Below are positions 7,612 through 14,444 of a DNA stretch of 15,222 nucleotides, piece after piece. The translations under genes were made by a program, and so were the position numbers. The notes beneath the pieces were generated by a model. It saw only the letters and a list, made by a program, of their open reading frames with translations. It did no database searches and was not told the DNA's origin. This DNA comes from Gammaproteobacteria bacterium (GTDB taxonomy: Bacteria > Pseudomonadota > Gammaproteobacteria > Thiohalobacterales > Thiohalobacteraceae): positions 1 to 15,222 of the forward strand of contig JACRMO010000249.1 in NCBI GenBank assembly GCA_016214925.1. The letters run 5' to 3'. Every line of letters starts with the position of its first letter. The first letter of the stretch is position 1.

Positions 7612-7705
7612 GCTAATAAACTGCTAGCTTGACAAGAATTAGCAGTTAGCTGGTAAACTGCCAATTAAGTGCTAATCAAAGAAGATTTAGCAGTGAGCTG
7701 ACAAA
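7612..7705 (+). promoter_or_regulatory. fic promoter with repeated operator-like sites
   Basis: Two 19-base direct repeats, TTAGCAGTTAGCTGGTAAA (7639-7657) and TTAGCAGTGAGCTGACAAA (7687-7705), differ at three positions and are 48 bases apart. Inverted half-sites surround them: GCTAAT (7612-7617), CTGCTAG (7621-7627) and GTGCTAATC (7669-7677). A possible -35 TTGACA (7629-7634) with TAAACT (7654-7659) puts the first repeat in the spacer and -10, although 19 bases is a long spacing. The second repeat ends 3 bases before the fic start and replaces any ribosome site. The layout suggests tight repression, plausibly by the winged helix of Fic itself; that regulator is inference. Confidence 0.55.
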
Positions 7706-7708
7706 CCC

Positions 7709-9070
7709 ATGAAGATGCCCCTGACACCCCCCCCGTTCGAGCGGCTATTTATGGACCTGCTGCGCCGCAACCCGGATCAGGCTCTGCGTGCCACTGGACC
7801 GCTGGTGGATGGACGCTATCTGCATTGGGATGAACTGCGCCACCGCAACCCACCGGAGGGGCTGACGCATGAGGATTGGTGGGCCGTTATCAAAGTGGCG
7901 CGCCAGGGCCAGCTTAAGGCGCTACCGTTCCGCGACAAGTTGGGCGCAACTATCCAGTTCGGCATGCCCGACCCGGTACTGCAGGCGCTGCACAACATCG
8001 ACCGCCGCGCCGCCGGCAGCCTGAATATGGAATCACCCATCGTCTCCAGCGAAGACCGCGACCGTTATCTGGTCAGCTCGCTGATCGAGGAAGCCATCAC
8101 CTCCAGCCAGCTTGAAGGCGCAGCGACCACCCGCGAAGAGGCCAAGGCCATGCTGCGTTCTGGACGCAAACCACGCGACCGCAGCGAGCGCATGATCCTT
8201 AACAACTTCCGCGCTATGGAGCACATCCGCGACTTGCGCGTCGAACCCTTCACGCCGCAGCGCATTCTGGAACTGCACCGCATCGTCACCGCCGACACAA
8301 TGGACGATACGAGCGCCGCCGGGCGGCTGCGTGGCGAGGGCGAGCGCGTGCAGGTGGTGGATGCTCAGCACGTCAATGTATTGCACGACCCGCCCGAGGC
8401 GACGGGCCTACCCCAACGTCTGCAGGCCCTGTGCGACTTCGCCAACCGCGCCGACGACGCCGAACCCTTCGTACACCCGGTGATCCGCGCCATCCTGCTG
8501 CACTTCATGCTTGGTTACGACCATCCCTTCGTGGACGGCAATGGCCGCACCGCGCGCGCGGTGTTCTATTGGAGTCTGGCGCGCGCCGGTTACTGGCTGC
8601 TGGAATACGTGTCCATATCGAGCCTGCTGAAACGCGCGCCGGCGCACTACAGCCGCGCGTATTTGCACACTAAGACTGACAGCAATGACACGACCTATTT
8701 CATCATCCATCAGCTCGGCGTCATTGATCAGGCCATCGCGGCGCTGTATGACTACCTGGAACGTAAATCTTCTGAGCAGCGCGATGCCGAAAACTTGCTG
8801 CGTCACGCGCCTGGTTTGTCCGAAGACTTGAATCATCGCCAAGTGGCCTTGCTCAGCAATGCTTTGCGCCATCCTGGCCAAGACTACACCGTCGAGAGCC
8901 AACGCCGCTCGCATCGCATTACCATGCAAACGGCGCGCACCGATCTGTTGCGTCTGACTGAGCGTGGCCTGCTGGAGCAGCGCAAACGCGGCCGCGCCTT
9001 TGTGTTCCGCGCACCTGACGATCTGCGCGAACGCATCACGGCGGCAGCGAGCACCCCGCGCAAGTCATGA
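7709..9070 (+). CDS. Fic-family AMP-transferase, class II, with C-terminal helix-turn-helix
   Basis: This 453-residue protein should transfer a nucleotide monophosphate, usually AMP, to a hydroxyl on a target protein. The catalytic motif HPFVDGNGRTAR is at 272-283, with the general base H272, D276, N278 and R283 all present. Upstream, SSQLEGA at 132-138 fits the inhibitory helix motif (S/T)xxxE(G/N), with E136 as the blocking Glu; its N-terminal position makes this a class II, self-inhibited enzyme. The tail (about 370-453) reads as a winged helix (YTVESQRRSHRITMQTARTDLLRLTERGLLEQ), typical of large Fic proteins and suited to binding the repeats just upstream. ATG 7709 is taken as start, with ATG 7715 an alternative; neither has a clear ribosome site. 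No separate antitoxin gene adjoins, consistent with internal inhibition. The substrate is unknown. Confidence 0.9.
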   Translation: MKMPLTPPPFERLFMDLLRRNPDQALRATGPLVDGRYLHWDELRHRNPPEGLTHEDWWAVIKVARQGQLKALPFRDKLGATIQFGMPDPVLQALHNIDRRAAGSLNMESPIVSSEDRDRYLVSSLIEEAITSSQLEGAATTREEAKAMLRSGRKPRDRSERMILNNFRAMEHIRDLRVEPFTPQRILELHRIVTADTMDDTSAAGRLRGEGERVQVVDAQHVNVLHDPPEATGLPQRLQALCDFANRADDAEPFVHPVIRAILLHFMLGYDHPFVDGNGRTARAVFYWSLARAGYWLLEYVSISSLLKRAPAHYSRAYLHTKTDSNDTTYFIIHQLGVIDQAIAALYDYLERKSSEQRDAENLLRHAPGLSEDLNHRQVALLSNALRHPGQDYTVESQRRSHRITMQTARTDLLRLTERGLLEQRKRGRAFVFRAPDDLRERITAAASTPRKS

Positions 9071-9116
9071 AAGACGTGTCGGACGCATGGCCAAACAATA
9101 AACAAAGGAATATCCC

Positions 9117-10406
9117 TTGCGCATACTCGTGACCGGTGCCGGCGGGTTTGTCGGCTCGCAAATTGTCTCGGCATTGCAAGCCGACGGGCATACGGTTGTC
9201 TGTGGGGTGCGTGCCGGTGGTCGTACACGCGCTGATGGCATCGAGACCATTGTCTGTGATTATTCCCGAGATGTGGAACCTGAGGTCTGGTTATCACGCC
9301 TCACGGGGATCGATGCCGTCATCAACTGCGCCGGGATTCTGCGTGAAACAAAGGCTGGCGATTTCGATGCTATTCATGTTCGTGCACCGATGGCGCTGTT
9401 CCGTGCCTGTGCGCAGTTGGGTATCCGCCGTGTGATTCAAATCTCTGCAATCGGGCAGGACGAGGATGGGGAGTTCATCCGCTCCAAGCACCGCTGCGAC
9501 GCGCTCTTGTCACAGTTGGATCTGGATTGGGTGGTGATCCGGCCGTCTGTGGTGTATTCGCCGAAGGCTTCTTATGGTGGCACCTCGCTGTTGCGCGCGA
9601 TGGCGGCCTTGCCTGGGGTCATGCCGATGCCGGGCGATGGCTGTCAGTTGTTGCAGCCGATCTGTGCCGATGATCTCGGGCAGGCGATCGTTGCTTTACT
9701 GCGGAACTGCGATTGCCGTCAGCGGATGATCGAGGCGGTCGGCCCTCGGTCGGTTTCTATGGAATCCTTCGTGATGGCATTGCGGAATTGGCTGGGTTTC
9801 GGCCGGCCGTGGATTGTGCATGTGCCCTTGCTGCTGGTGAAACCGGTCGCCATGGCAGGGGAGATGCTCGGGCGTGGTCCTTTGGGTATGACGATGTATC
9901 GCATGCTGCAGCATGGCAATGTGGGCTCGGCAGGTGCCGTCGCGGCCTTTACGCAGGCCACGGGCATACAGCCCAAGTCGGTTGATCAGGCCTTGGCGGC
10001 AACACCGGCGGGCGTGCAGGACCGCTGGCATGCGCGGCTGTATTTTCTGGGGCCGCTGTTGCGGCTCATGCTGGGCATGCTGTGGGTCTGGTCGGGGGTG
10101 GTTGGTTTCGTAACGCCGATGGCGGATGCGGCGGCGACGCTTTCTGCATTGAACGTTCCTGTGATGTTGTCCGCCGGGTTGATCTACGCGGTGAGCGCAC
10201 TGGATTGCATATTGGGTGTGATGTTGCTGATCGGCTGGCGTGTCCCGCTGGCGGGGACGCTGATGTTGCTGTCGCTACTGGCCTATACGTTGATTATCGG
10301 GATCGCTGTACCGTCGGCGTGGATGGAGCCTTTCGGTGGGCTGATCAAGAATCTGCCGCTGATCCCGGCGGTGTTGATCATGCTGGTCTTGAACAGGCGG
10401 CGCTGA
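9117..10406 (+). CDS. NDUFA9-like SDR oxidoreductase fused to a DoxX-like membrane domain
   Basis: This 429-residue protein joins an atypical short-chain dehydrogenase (about 1-290) to a DoxX-like membrane domain (about 305-429, roughly four helices). The dinucleotide-binding loop TGAGGFVG is at 6-13. Where classical enzymes have YxxxK, this one has F120-I-R-S-K124, so the catalytic Tyr is replaced by Phe. That is seen in NDUFA9-like atypical members, where a binding or structural role is more likely than oxidoreduction. The start is TTG 9117, supported by AAAGGA (9104-9109) 7 bases upstream and by the immediate MRILVTGAGG fold start. Its stop overlaps the start of the DUF2269 gene (TGATG), so the two are translationally coupled. 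It follows fic by only 46 bases but is of a different kind and probably outside the island. Substrate unknown. Confidence 0.85.
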   Translation: MRILVTGAGGFVGSQIVSALQADGHTVVCGVRAGGRTRADGIETIVCDYSRDVEPEVWLSRLTGIDAVINCAGILRETKAGDFDAIHVRAPMALFRACAQLGIRRVIQISAIGQDEDGEFIRSKHRCDALLSQLDLDWVVIRPSVVYSPKASYGGTSLLRAMAALPGVMPMPGDGCQLLQPICADDLGQAIVALLRNCDCRQRMIEAVGPRSVSMESFVMALRNWLGFGRPWIVHVPLLLVKPVAMAGEMLGRGPLGMTMYRMLQHGNVGSAGAVAAFTQATGIQPKSVDQALAATPAGVQDRWHARLYFLGPLLRLMLGMLWVWSGVVGFVTPMADAAATLSALNVPVMLSAGLIYAVSALDCILGVMLLIGWRVPLAGTLMLLSLLAYTLIIGIAVPSAWMEPFGGLIKNLPLIPAVLIMLVLNRRR

Positions 10407-10882
10407 TGGATACCTACCTGCTGGTCAGATTGATTCACATCCTTTCCGCGACCCTGTTGTTCGGTACTGGCTTGGGCTCGGCCTTCTATATGTGGCGTGC
10501 GCACAAGAGCGGGAATGTGCAGGTCATTGCCGATGTGTCGCGTAACGTCGTGCTTGCCGATTGGTTGTTCACCACGCCCACGGTGCTCATCCAGCCGATT
10601 TCCGGCTTATGGTTGTTGAGCACGCGCGGTTATGCCCTGACCGAACCGTGGATACTGGTCAGCCTGGTGTTGTATGCGCTGGCCGGTAGCTGTTGGTTGC
10701 CCGTGGTCTGGTTGCAGATTCGGATGCGCAACCTGGCGGATTCGGCGCTGCGTGGAAAGACCGCACTGGATGCGCGTTACCATCACTACATGCGCTGGTG
10801 GTTCCTGCTGGGCTGGCCCGCCTTCGCGTCCGTGCTGGTTATTTATGCGTTGATGGTGTTCAAGCGCTTGCCGGGTTGGTAG
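10406..10882 (+). CDS. DUF2269-family integral membrane protein
   Basis: The 158-residue product has about four hydrophobic helices: near the N-terminus (LLVRLIHILSATLLFGTGLG), around 50-70, around 80-105 and at the C-terminus (FLLGWPAFASVLVIYALMV). The early RxxHI and GTGLGSAFYMW pattern, with histidines near the membrane surface, matches DUF2269, whose function is not established. ATG 10406 shares its A with the TGA of the SDR-DoxX gene, so translation is coupled. The pairing of a DoxX-type and a DUF2269 membrane protein suggests a shared inner-membrane role, possibly redox-related; that is inference. Confidence 0.8.
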   Translation: MDTYLLVRLIHILSATLLFGTGLGSAFYMWRAHKSGNVQVIADVSRNVVLADWLFTTPTVLIQPISGLWLLSTRGYALTEPWILVSLVLYALAGSCWLPVVWLQIRMRNLADSALRGKTALDARYHHYMRWWFLLGWPAFASVLVIYALMVFKRLPGW

Positions 10883-10938
10883 GGGTGGGTCTGCAGGTTA
10901 AACGGGTTCAGTCCTCTATCTATCTAAGGAGTGCCGAA

Positions 10939-11088
10939 ATGAATATGAGCTTTGCCCTGATTAGTCCGCCGTTGATTTCCCTGCTGGCGGGTATTTCGAT
11001 TCTGCTCTGGCCAAGACTGCTGAGCTACATCGTGGCGTTTTACCTGATCCTGTTTGGCTTGGTGGGGCTTCTGCCGCTGATGATGTGA
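10939..11088 (+). CDS. DUF3096-family small membrane protein
   Basis: The 49-residue product is almost wholly hydrophobic, with two helices (about 5-24 and 29-48) and a short Trp-Pro-Arg turn (LLWPRLLSYIVAFYLILFG). This is the typical size and pattern of DUF3096 proteins, which have no known function. A strong AAGGAG (10926-10931) lies 7 bases before ATG 10939. It is downstream of the SDR-DUF2269 pair, and the 56-base gap shows no terminator, so it may share their transcript. Confidence 0.8.
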   Translation: MNMSFALISPPLISLLAGISILLWPRLLSYIVAFYLILFGLVGLLPLMM

Positions 11089-11355
11089 GCAGACGGTAAA
11101 CTGCTGGCACGCTCTGTGCGGACGTGTCACCCGGACTGCCTCGCCCGCACATAACCCACTCGACGGCGGCCGCGAGTTGGTTGCTTTGCATTGGGGCCGT
11201 GCGCCGCACGGGTCGAAATATCCTGACCCGGGTCGAGGTAATCTCGCTCTGGCATGACATTCGTCAAGCTCTTGGGTGATTTCAGGCGGCCTGCTGATCA
11301 ACACACTTTCATTTCCGTGTGATCGGATTAAGTTGATCGGGAAGGAGAGTGTATT
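11089..11355 (+). promoter_or_regulatory. Intergenic region with palindromes ahead of the 10-cysteine gene
   Basis: No gene is supported in these 267 bases. They hold a perfect hairpin CCGTGC-gcc-GCACGG (11197-11211) without a T run and a perfect 10-base palindrome GACCCGGGTC (11225-11234). Near the next gene, GATCAAC (11296-11302) and CACAC (11302-11306) are mirrored by GTGTG (11317-11321) and GTTGATC (11332-11338), a nested inverted repeat just upstream of the ribosome site. It looks like a candidate operator, but no clear -35/-10 pair was found. Confidence 0.35.
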
Positions 11356-11694
11356 GTGAAGTTATGCCAGGGTCGGCGGTGTGCAGAGGTATATAACTCC
11401 ATGACGTGCCACAACCCGGGGTGTTTGGGGGACTACGATTTCGACCGCATCAGTTTTTATGCCCGCAAGCGCTTCATCGAGGGCTGCGATACGGTCACGT
11501 TATTGAGCCAAGCCGGCTCCGAGCGCGAGAAAGAGGAAATCGCGCTGGTCTGTCTGCTGAGTGTCGAAGACAATGTGATTCAGGATCTTGAGCTCAGTTG
11601 CGTACATGCCTGTACGTGCATGGTCACGAATTGTCGGACGCTGATTAAATCGCTGATCGAAGCGGAGCTCGCTCAGGCGGTAATCCGTGCCTGA
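11356..11694 (+). CDS. Cysteine-rich protein of unknown function
   Basis: I do not recognise this 112-residue protein. It has ten cysteines, at 4, 9, 18, 23, 44, 66, 82, 86, 88 and 93: two CX4C pairs, two single residues, then CX3CXCX4C. It has no signal peptide or membrane segment, so it is probably cytoplasmic, where grouped cysteines more often bind zinc, copper or an iron-sulfur cluster than form disulfides. The middle (about 28-80) looks like a helical, charged domain. GTG 11356 is chosen because AAGGAGAG (11342-11349) ends 6 bases before it; a later ATG at 11401 would remove the first CX4C pair. The flanking inverted repeats upstream hint at its own regulation. No function is assigned. 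Confidence 0.7.
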   Translation: MKLCQGRRCAEVYNSMTCHNPGCLGDYDFDRISFYARKRFIEGCDTVTLLSQAGSEREKEEIALVCLLSVEDNVIQDLELSCVHACTCMVTNCRTLIKSLIEAELAQAVIRA

Positions 11695-11842
11695 CTCCAG
11701 TCTGGCCGCAGATTGCGATCTCATACGCTTCAGGATGGTTCAACCTGGCTGGCCTGATAGTTGCACCACTTTCAAGACATCACGCAGATATCCACTGAAC
11801 CCGTCAGACACGACCATTGTGTATGGGAGATCTAGGCAGCAA

Positions 11843-12337
11843 ATGATCAAATATGCGGCAGTGCTGGCGGCCCTGGGGGCTCTGTGGACCGGAAACCTGT
11901 ACGCAGGGGATTTCGACAGCAATGTCCCGATGCGGGACAAGGGTGCGGAAACGTATTACGTCGACGGCGAAATTCACGGCGTTGGTCCGGTGGATCTGAT
12001 GGTCGACACCGGGGCCGGCTATATGACCATCAACGAAGAGACGCTCGGGATTCTGCGCGATTCCGGCGACGCCACCTTCGTCAAGGATCTGACCGGCATT
12101 CTCGCCAACGGTACGACCATGACCGTTCCGATCTATCGCATTGCCGAGATACGCATCGGTGCATCCTGTACCTTGCGCGATGTGGAGGCGGCGGTGTTTC
12201 CCGGCAAGACCCGGCAGATCCTCGGCCTCAGCGCATTGCGCCATGCCGCGCCCTTCATCTTCTCCATGAATCCGCCCAAGTTGGTGTTGAGCAATTGCAC
12301 CGAACGCGTGGCCGAGGCCGGCGACAAGGCCTCCTGA
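11843..12337 (+). CDS. Exported retropepsin-like aspartic protease
   Basis: This 164-residue protein has one retroviral-type aspartic protease domain. The active-site loop VDTGAGYM is at 54-61 (D55, T56, G57), followed by a flap-like region (about 80-105) and the conserved hydrophobic-glycine strand ILGLSAL at 126-132. One domain supplies one catalytic Asp, so it should act as a homodimer. Residues 1-22 (MIKYAAVLAALGALWTGNLYAG) form a signal peptide with a likely cut near the AG, which places it in the periplasm or on the membrane. ATG 11843 is chosen because it begins the signal peptide; the longer frame upstream adds 52 residues without a sensible leader. Its stop lies 33 bases from the convergent EF-hand gene. 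The substrate is unknown. Confidence 0.82.
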   Translation: MIKYAAVLAALGALWTGNLYAGDFDSNVPMRDKGAETYYVDGEIHGVGPVDLMVDTGAGYMTINEETLGILRDSGDATFVKDLTGILANGTTMTVPIYRIAEIRIGASCTLRDVEAAVFPGKTRQILGLSALRHAAPFIFSMNPPKLVLSNCTERVAEAGDKAS

Positions 12338-12370
12338 TCTCGTCGCCGACCACCGGCAGCTCACGCGTGT

Positions 12371-12667
12371 TCAGTAGCGTGGTGAGCCCTGCATTGGAGT
12401 CCGTTCCATCGGGGCCTGTTTCATAGTCTCCCCGGGTGTGCCGGTTTCAAAGGCGCTGAACTCGGACGTATCCAGCATGTTGTTCTTGTCCTTATCCAAT
12501 TCATTCCAGCGGCTGGTGAGAGCGCTGTTGCCAGAGGCTTCCGTCTGCGAGACGTAGCCGTTGGCATCGGTATCGATACTTTGGAATGCGGGGTTCATTT
12601 GTTGTTCCGCCTGTACGGTACCGGCGGCCAATAGGACGAGCGTGGTAACGATTGGCATCTTGCGCAT
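12371..12667 (-). CDS. Exported EF-hand calcium-binding protein
   Basis: The 98-residue product starts with a signal peptide (MRKMPIVTTLVLLAAGTVQA, cut after residue 20), so the mature protein is periplasmic. Two EF-hand loops follow: D32-T-D-A-N36-G-Y-V-S40, then E43; and D58-K-D60-K-N62-N-M-L-D66, then E69. Both keep the key Ca2+ ligands at positions 1, 3, 5, 9 and 12, although the second has Asn instead of Gly at position 6. A short Pro/Met-rich tail ends the protein. ATG 12667 is preferred to the longer frame (ATG 12700) because of the leader and a GGGAG 8 bases upstream. A probable promoter lies about 55-80 bases upstream. Confidence 0.85.
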   Translation of the reverse strand: MRKMPIVTTLVLLAAGTVQAEQQMNPAFQSIDTDANGYVSQTEASGNSALTSRWNELDKDKNNMLDTSEFSAFETGTPGETMKQAPMERTPMQGSPRY

Positions 12668-12700
12668 GACATGTACTCCCTGAAGCGAATTGAGGAACAC

Positions 12701-12715
12701 ACCCGCGGCGCGGGT
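12701..12715 (-). other. GC-rich hairpin in the 5' leader of the EF-hand gene
   Basis: ACCCGC (12701-12706) and GCGGGT (12710-12715) form a perfect 6-bp stem around GGC. It sits between the candidate promoter and the start codon, near the expected transcript start, with no T run. It could stabilise the leader or be a protein site. Confidence 0.35.
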
Positions 12716-12720
12716 GGGCG

Positions 12721-12748
12721 GTTATAAAACGCCTGCGAGGTCGGACAA
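12721..12748 (-). promoter_or_regulatory. Candidate sigma-70 promoter of the EF-hand gene
   Basis: On the minus strand TTGTCC (12748-12743) and TATAAC (12726-12721) are separated by 16 bases, which suits a housekeeping promoter. The start site would fall around 12712-12715, inside or just before the leader hairpin at 12701-12715. Confidence 0.45.
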
Positions 12749-12767
12749 ACCGTGAACTTGGTCACAC

Positions 12768-13037
12768 ATGTGCCGGCATGAGCCGCAGGGACCTGCTGAG
12801 GTCACGGGAAGTATGGTCGCCTTTCGTGGTTTGTGTAGCGGACTGCGTAAGAAACCGCGTCAAGGATTTGCCGATTCGACTCTGGTGTGTGTGGGTTTCG
12901 ATCCGGAGAATTTCGATCAATACACGTCAGGGGACTGCCTGATCGCTGCGGACGGGTTTTATGAATGGCGCAAGCTCGGTCCAGACATTATTTGGGTGCG
13001 GGCCAATAAGCGCTTTCTATTGGTTGGCGCGGGTTAG
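12768..13037 (+). pseudogene. SRAP-domain (SOS response-associated peptidase, YedK/HMCES-like) remnant
   Basis: Intact SRAP proteins run to about 220 residues, start with Met-Cys and crosslink to abasic sites in single-stranded DNA through Cys2. Here an 89-codon frame starts with MCRHEPQG, loses any clear likeness, then at 12926-13000 gives the family hallmark GDCLIAADGFYEWRK, with the Glu of the ADGFYEW block kept, followed by a degraded strand (RFLLVGAG). The frame ends at TAG 13035-13037, and the rest of the family sequence, including the late His, is absent. In another frame GLEEL continues for a few codons, which suggests a small shift. The middle is evidently deleted. The Met-Cys start may be coincidence. 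This is a decaying gene, not a working protein. Confidence 0.6.
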
Positions 13038-13085
13038 AAGAACTATTGTTAACGAGTGATTCTTGTGTAGAGAGAGGTGGCAGTC

Positions 13086-13319
13086 ATGGACATATCAATG
13101 GCCGATGTGATGATCCACATCGATGAAACCTTATCAGCTGAATCCCTGAAGAAGTTGGAGGAAACCATGCGCGAAGACGAGTGTGTCATCAGCGCCGGTG
13201 TACCCTCCGGCAATGCGCACTTGATGCTTGTGGCATACAACCCGGAATGCGTCGCCGCGGCGGATATTCTGGCGCGGGTCAAAAGTACCGGCGTTCACGC
13301 CGAATTGGTCGGCATGTAG
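13086..13319 (+). CDS. HMA-fold-like small protein lacking the CxxC metal site
   Basis: The 77-residue product reads as a ferredoxin-like fold resembling heavy-metal-associated domains: strand (ADVMIHIDE, 6-14), helix (SAESLKKLEETMRE, 17-30), strand (CVISAGV, 33-39), strand (HLMLVAYNP, 45-53), helix (CVAAADILARVKSTG, 55-69) and strand (HAELVG, 71-76). The usual CxxC in the first loop is missing; two lone cysteines are at 33 and 55, so ordinary copper carriage is unlikely. ATG 13086 is preferred to GTG 13077 because AGAGAGGTGG (13071-13080) then forms the ribosome site. Similar small conserved proteins occur in proteobacteria without a known role. It follows the SRAP remnant. Confidence 0.65.
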   Translation: MDISMADVMIHIDETLSAESLKKLEETMREDECVISAGVPSGNAHLMLVAYNPECVAAADILARVKSTGVHAELVGM

Positions 13320-13360
13320 ACGCGCGCATCAGAGTGTCCTCTGGGGCGATCTCTATCGAT

Positions 13361-13421
13361 AACCGGGGGCGGAACACATTTATTCCTAGTACCAGCCGAA
13401 TCTGTGTTCTGACCCCGGATT
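13361..13421 (+). repeat. REP-like imperfect palindrome
   Basis: The left arm AACCGGGGGCGGAACACA (13361-13378) and right arm TGTGTTCTGACCCCGGATT (13403-13421) pair over CCGGGG(G/T)C(A/G)GAACACA with two mismatches and one extra base, around a 24-base loop. The arms match the GGGG(G/T)C(A/G)GA(A/C)C motif found beside rhuM. It lies in the 341-base gap between the HMA-like gene and the gene at 13661. Confidence 0.6.
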
Positions 13422-13505
13422 ACCAAATTGATCGCTGGTCGAAGTGATGCTGCATGCGCGATTCCCCGATTGAACGGTCAGGATGACCACATAAGGAGAC
13501 CAAGG

Positions 13506-13580
13506 ATGGTGACCAGAAAGCAGCTTCCCGCGAATACCGTTGTTCCCCCTCGAACGCATCACCGAATCGACCCGGGTTGA
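13506..13580 (+). CDS. Possible 24-residue small ORF
   Basis: An ATG at 13506 is preceded at 7 bases by a perfect AAGGAG (13493-13498) and opens a frame of 24 codons (MVTRKQLPANTVVPPRTHHR, then IDPG) to TGA 13578-13580. The peptide is basic and polar and has no recognisable family. It could be a true small protein, a leader peptide, or the surviving start of a lost gene, since the remaining 80 bases to the next start hold no other frame. The ribosome site is the main support. Confidence 0.35.
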   Translation: MVTRKQLPANTVVPPRTHHRIDPG

Positions 13581-13660
13581 TTTCAGTCAAGCCGGCGCGC
13601 CATCCGTGACGCTACACTGCAAGCAAGTGCGCCGCATCGGCATATAAGAGCAAACCCGCC

Positions 13661-14362
13661 ATGAAAACCCTTCCGGTCATCGCGTTCCTGATCGCCGTCG
13701 TCATCGCCGCCTTTGTGTGGCTCCGCCCGGACAGCGACCATCCGTCGGCGCCCGGCATCCAAGATCTACCCAAGGGCCTGCCCTGGCAGATCGAGATATT
13801 GGCGAACGGCAATTCCCGGGTGTTCGGTCTCGAACTGGCGCACAGCACGCTCGATGATGCGCGCGGGCGCTTCGGCGATGGCATGAAGATCGGCATCGTC
13901 GCCGCGCAGGGCGAGGCCGGCGCGCTTGAGGCGTATTACGACACGGTTACGGCCGGCGTGTTCCTGGGCAGGATGATCCTGGTCGCGGCGCTCGATCCGG
14001 AGACCTTGGCGCAGCTGCGCGAACGGAGCATCCGCCGAAGCTATATGAACGACACCACGTATCGCTACGATCTCGATCCGGAAGATCTGTCGGTTGCCTT
14101 GCGCACACCGATCGCCGCCATGACCTTCATACCCGCGGCCAACCTCGACGCGGAGACGGTGCTCAAGCGCTTCGGTCCACCGCAAGAGCGCCTGCGTACC
14201 GGCGATCAGCTTGAGCACTTCCTCTACCCGGACAAAGGCCTCGACGTGATAGTCGACGATCAGGGCAAGGATGTTTTGCAGTATGTCGTGCCACGCGAAT
14301 TCGCGCGCCTGCGCGAACCGCTGGGCCAGGGCGGAATGCGGGTGCCGTCGGGCGGCCGTTGA
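13661..14362 (+). CDS. Membrane-anchored hypothetical protein
   Basis: I do not recognise a characterised family in this 233-residue protein. Residues 3-21 (TLPVIAFLIAVVIAAFVWL) form one N-terminal membrane segment with no lipobox, followed by a Pro/Ser-rich linker and a soluble part that should face the periplasm. The soluble part begins LPWQIEILANGNSRVFGLEL and includes a helix-rich centre (about 95-130) and a late segment FGPPQERLRTGDQLEHFLYPDKGLDVIVDDQG split by turns, which looks like a small beta-rich repeat of the earlier half (LDDARGRFGDGMKIGIV). It stands alone: a strong terminator follows 40 bases after the stop. The ribosome site (AAGAG, 13647-13651) is modest. No function is assigned. 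Confidence 0.75.
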   Translation: MKTLPVIAFLIAVVIAAFVWLRPDSDHPSAPGIQDLPKGLPWQIEILANGNSRVFGLELAHSTLDDARGRFGDGMKIGIVAAQGEAGALEAYYDTVTAGVFLGRMILVAALDPETLAQLRERSIRRSYMNDTTYRYDLDPEDLSVALRTPIAAMTFIPAANLDAETVLKRFGPPQERLRTGDQLEHFLYPDKGLDVIVDDQGKDVLQYVVPREFARLREPLGQGGMRVPSGGR

Positions 14363-14403
14363 GTCGCGCAGCACATACGTGCGCACACTGAAGGCGCATA
14401 AAA

Positions 14404-14431
14404 AAACGGGGCGTGTTGCCACGCCCCGTTT
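14404..14431. terminator. Strong, probably bidirectional intrinsic terminator
   Basis: AAACGGGGCGTG (14404-14415), loop TTGC, and CACGCCCCGTTT (14420-14431) make a perfect 12-bp stem. An A run on the left and TTTCTT on the right give U-tracts on both strands. It lies between the convergent gene at 13661 and adenylate kinase and suits both. Confidence 0.9.
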
Positions 14432-14444
14432 CTTATTCAGGTTT

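Noticed and set aside
7639..7705. CRISPR-like repeat in the fic upstream region
   Set aside because: Only two copies with mismatches, overlapping promoter elements; better read as operators.
8408..8929. Minus-strand ORF across the Fic catalytic motif
   Set aside because: Lies over HPFVDGNGR, which is clearly coding on the plus strand.
10924..11304. Minus-strand ORF over DUF3096 and the following gap
   Set aside because: No ribosome site, low-complexity Pro/Arg-rich product, and it opposes a DUF3096 gene with a strong ribosome site.
11687..11842. Upstream extension of the aspartic protease frame
   Set aside because: Adds 52 residues without a leader; the ATG at 11843 starts a clean signal peptide.
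12359..12387. Hairpin GCTCAC/GTGAGC between convergent genes as terminator
   Set aside because: Only 6 bp with a long loop and no T run on either side.
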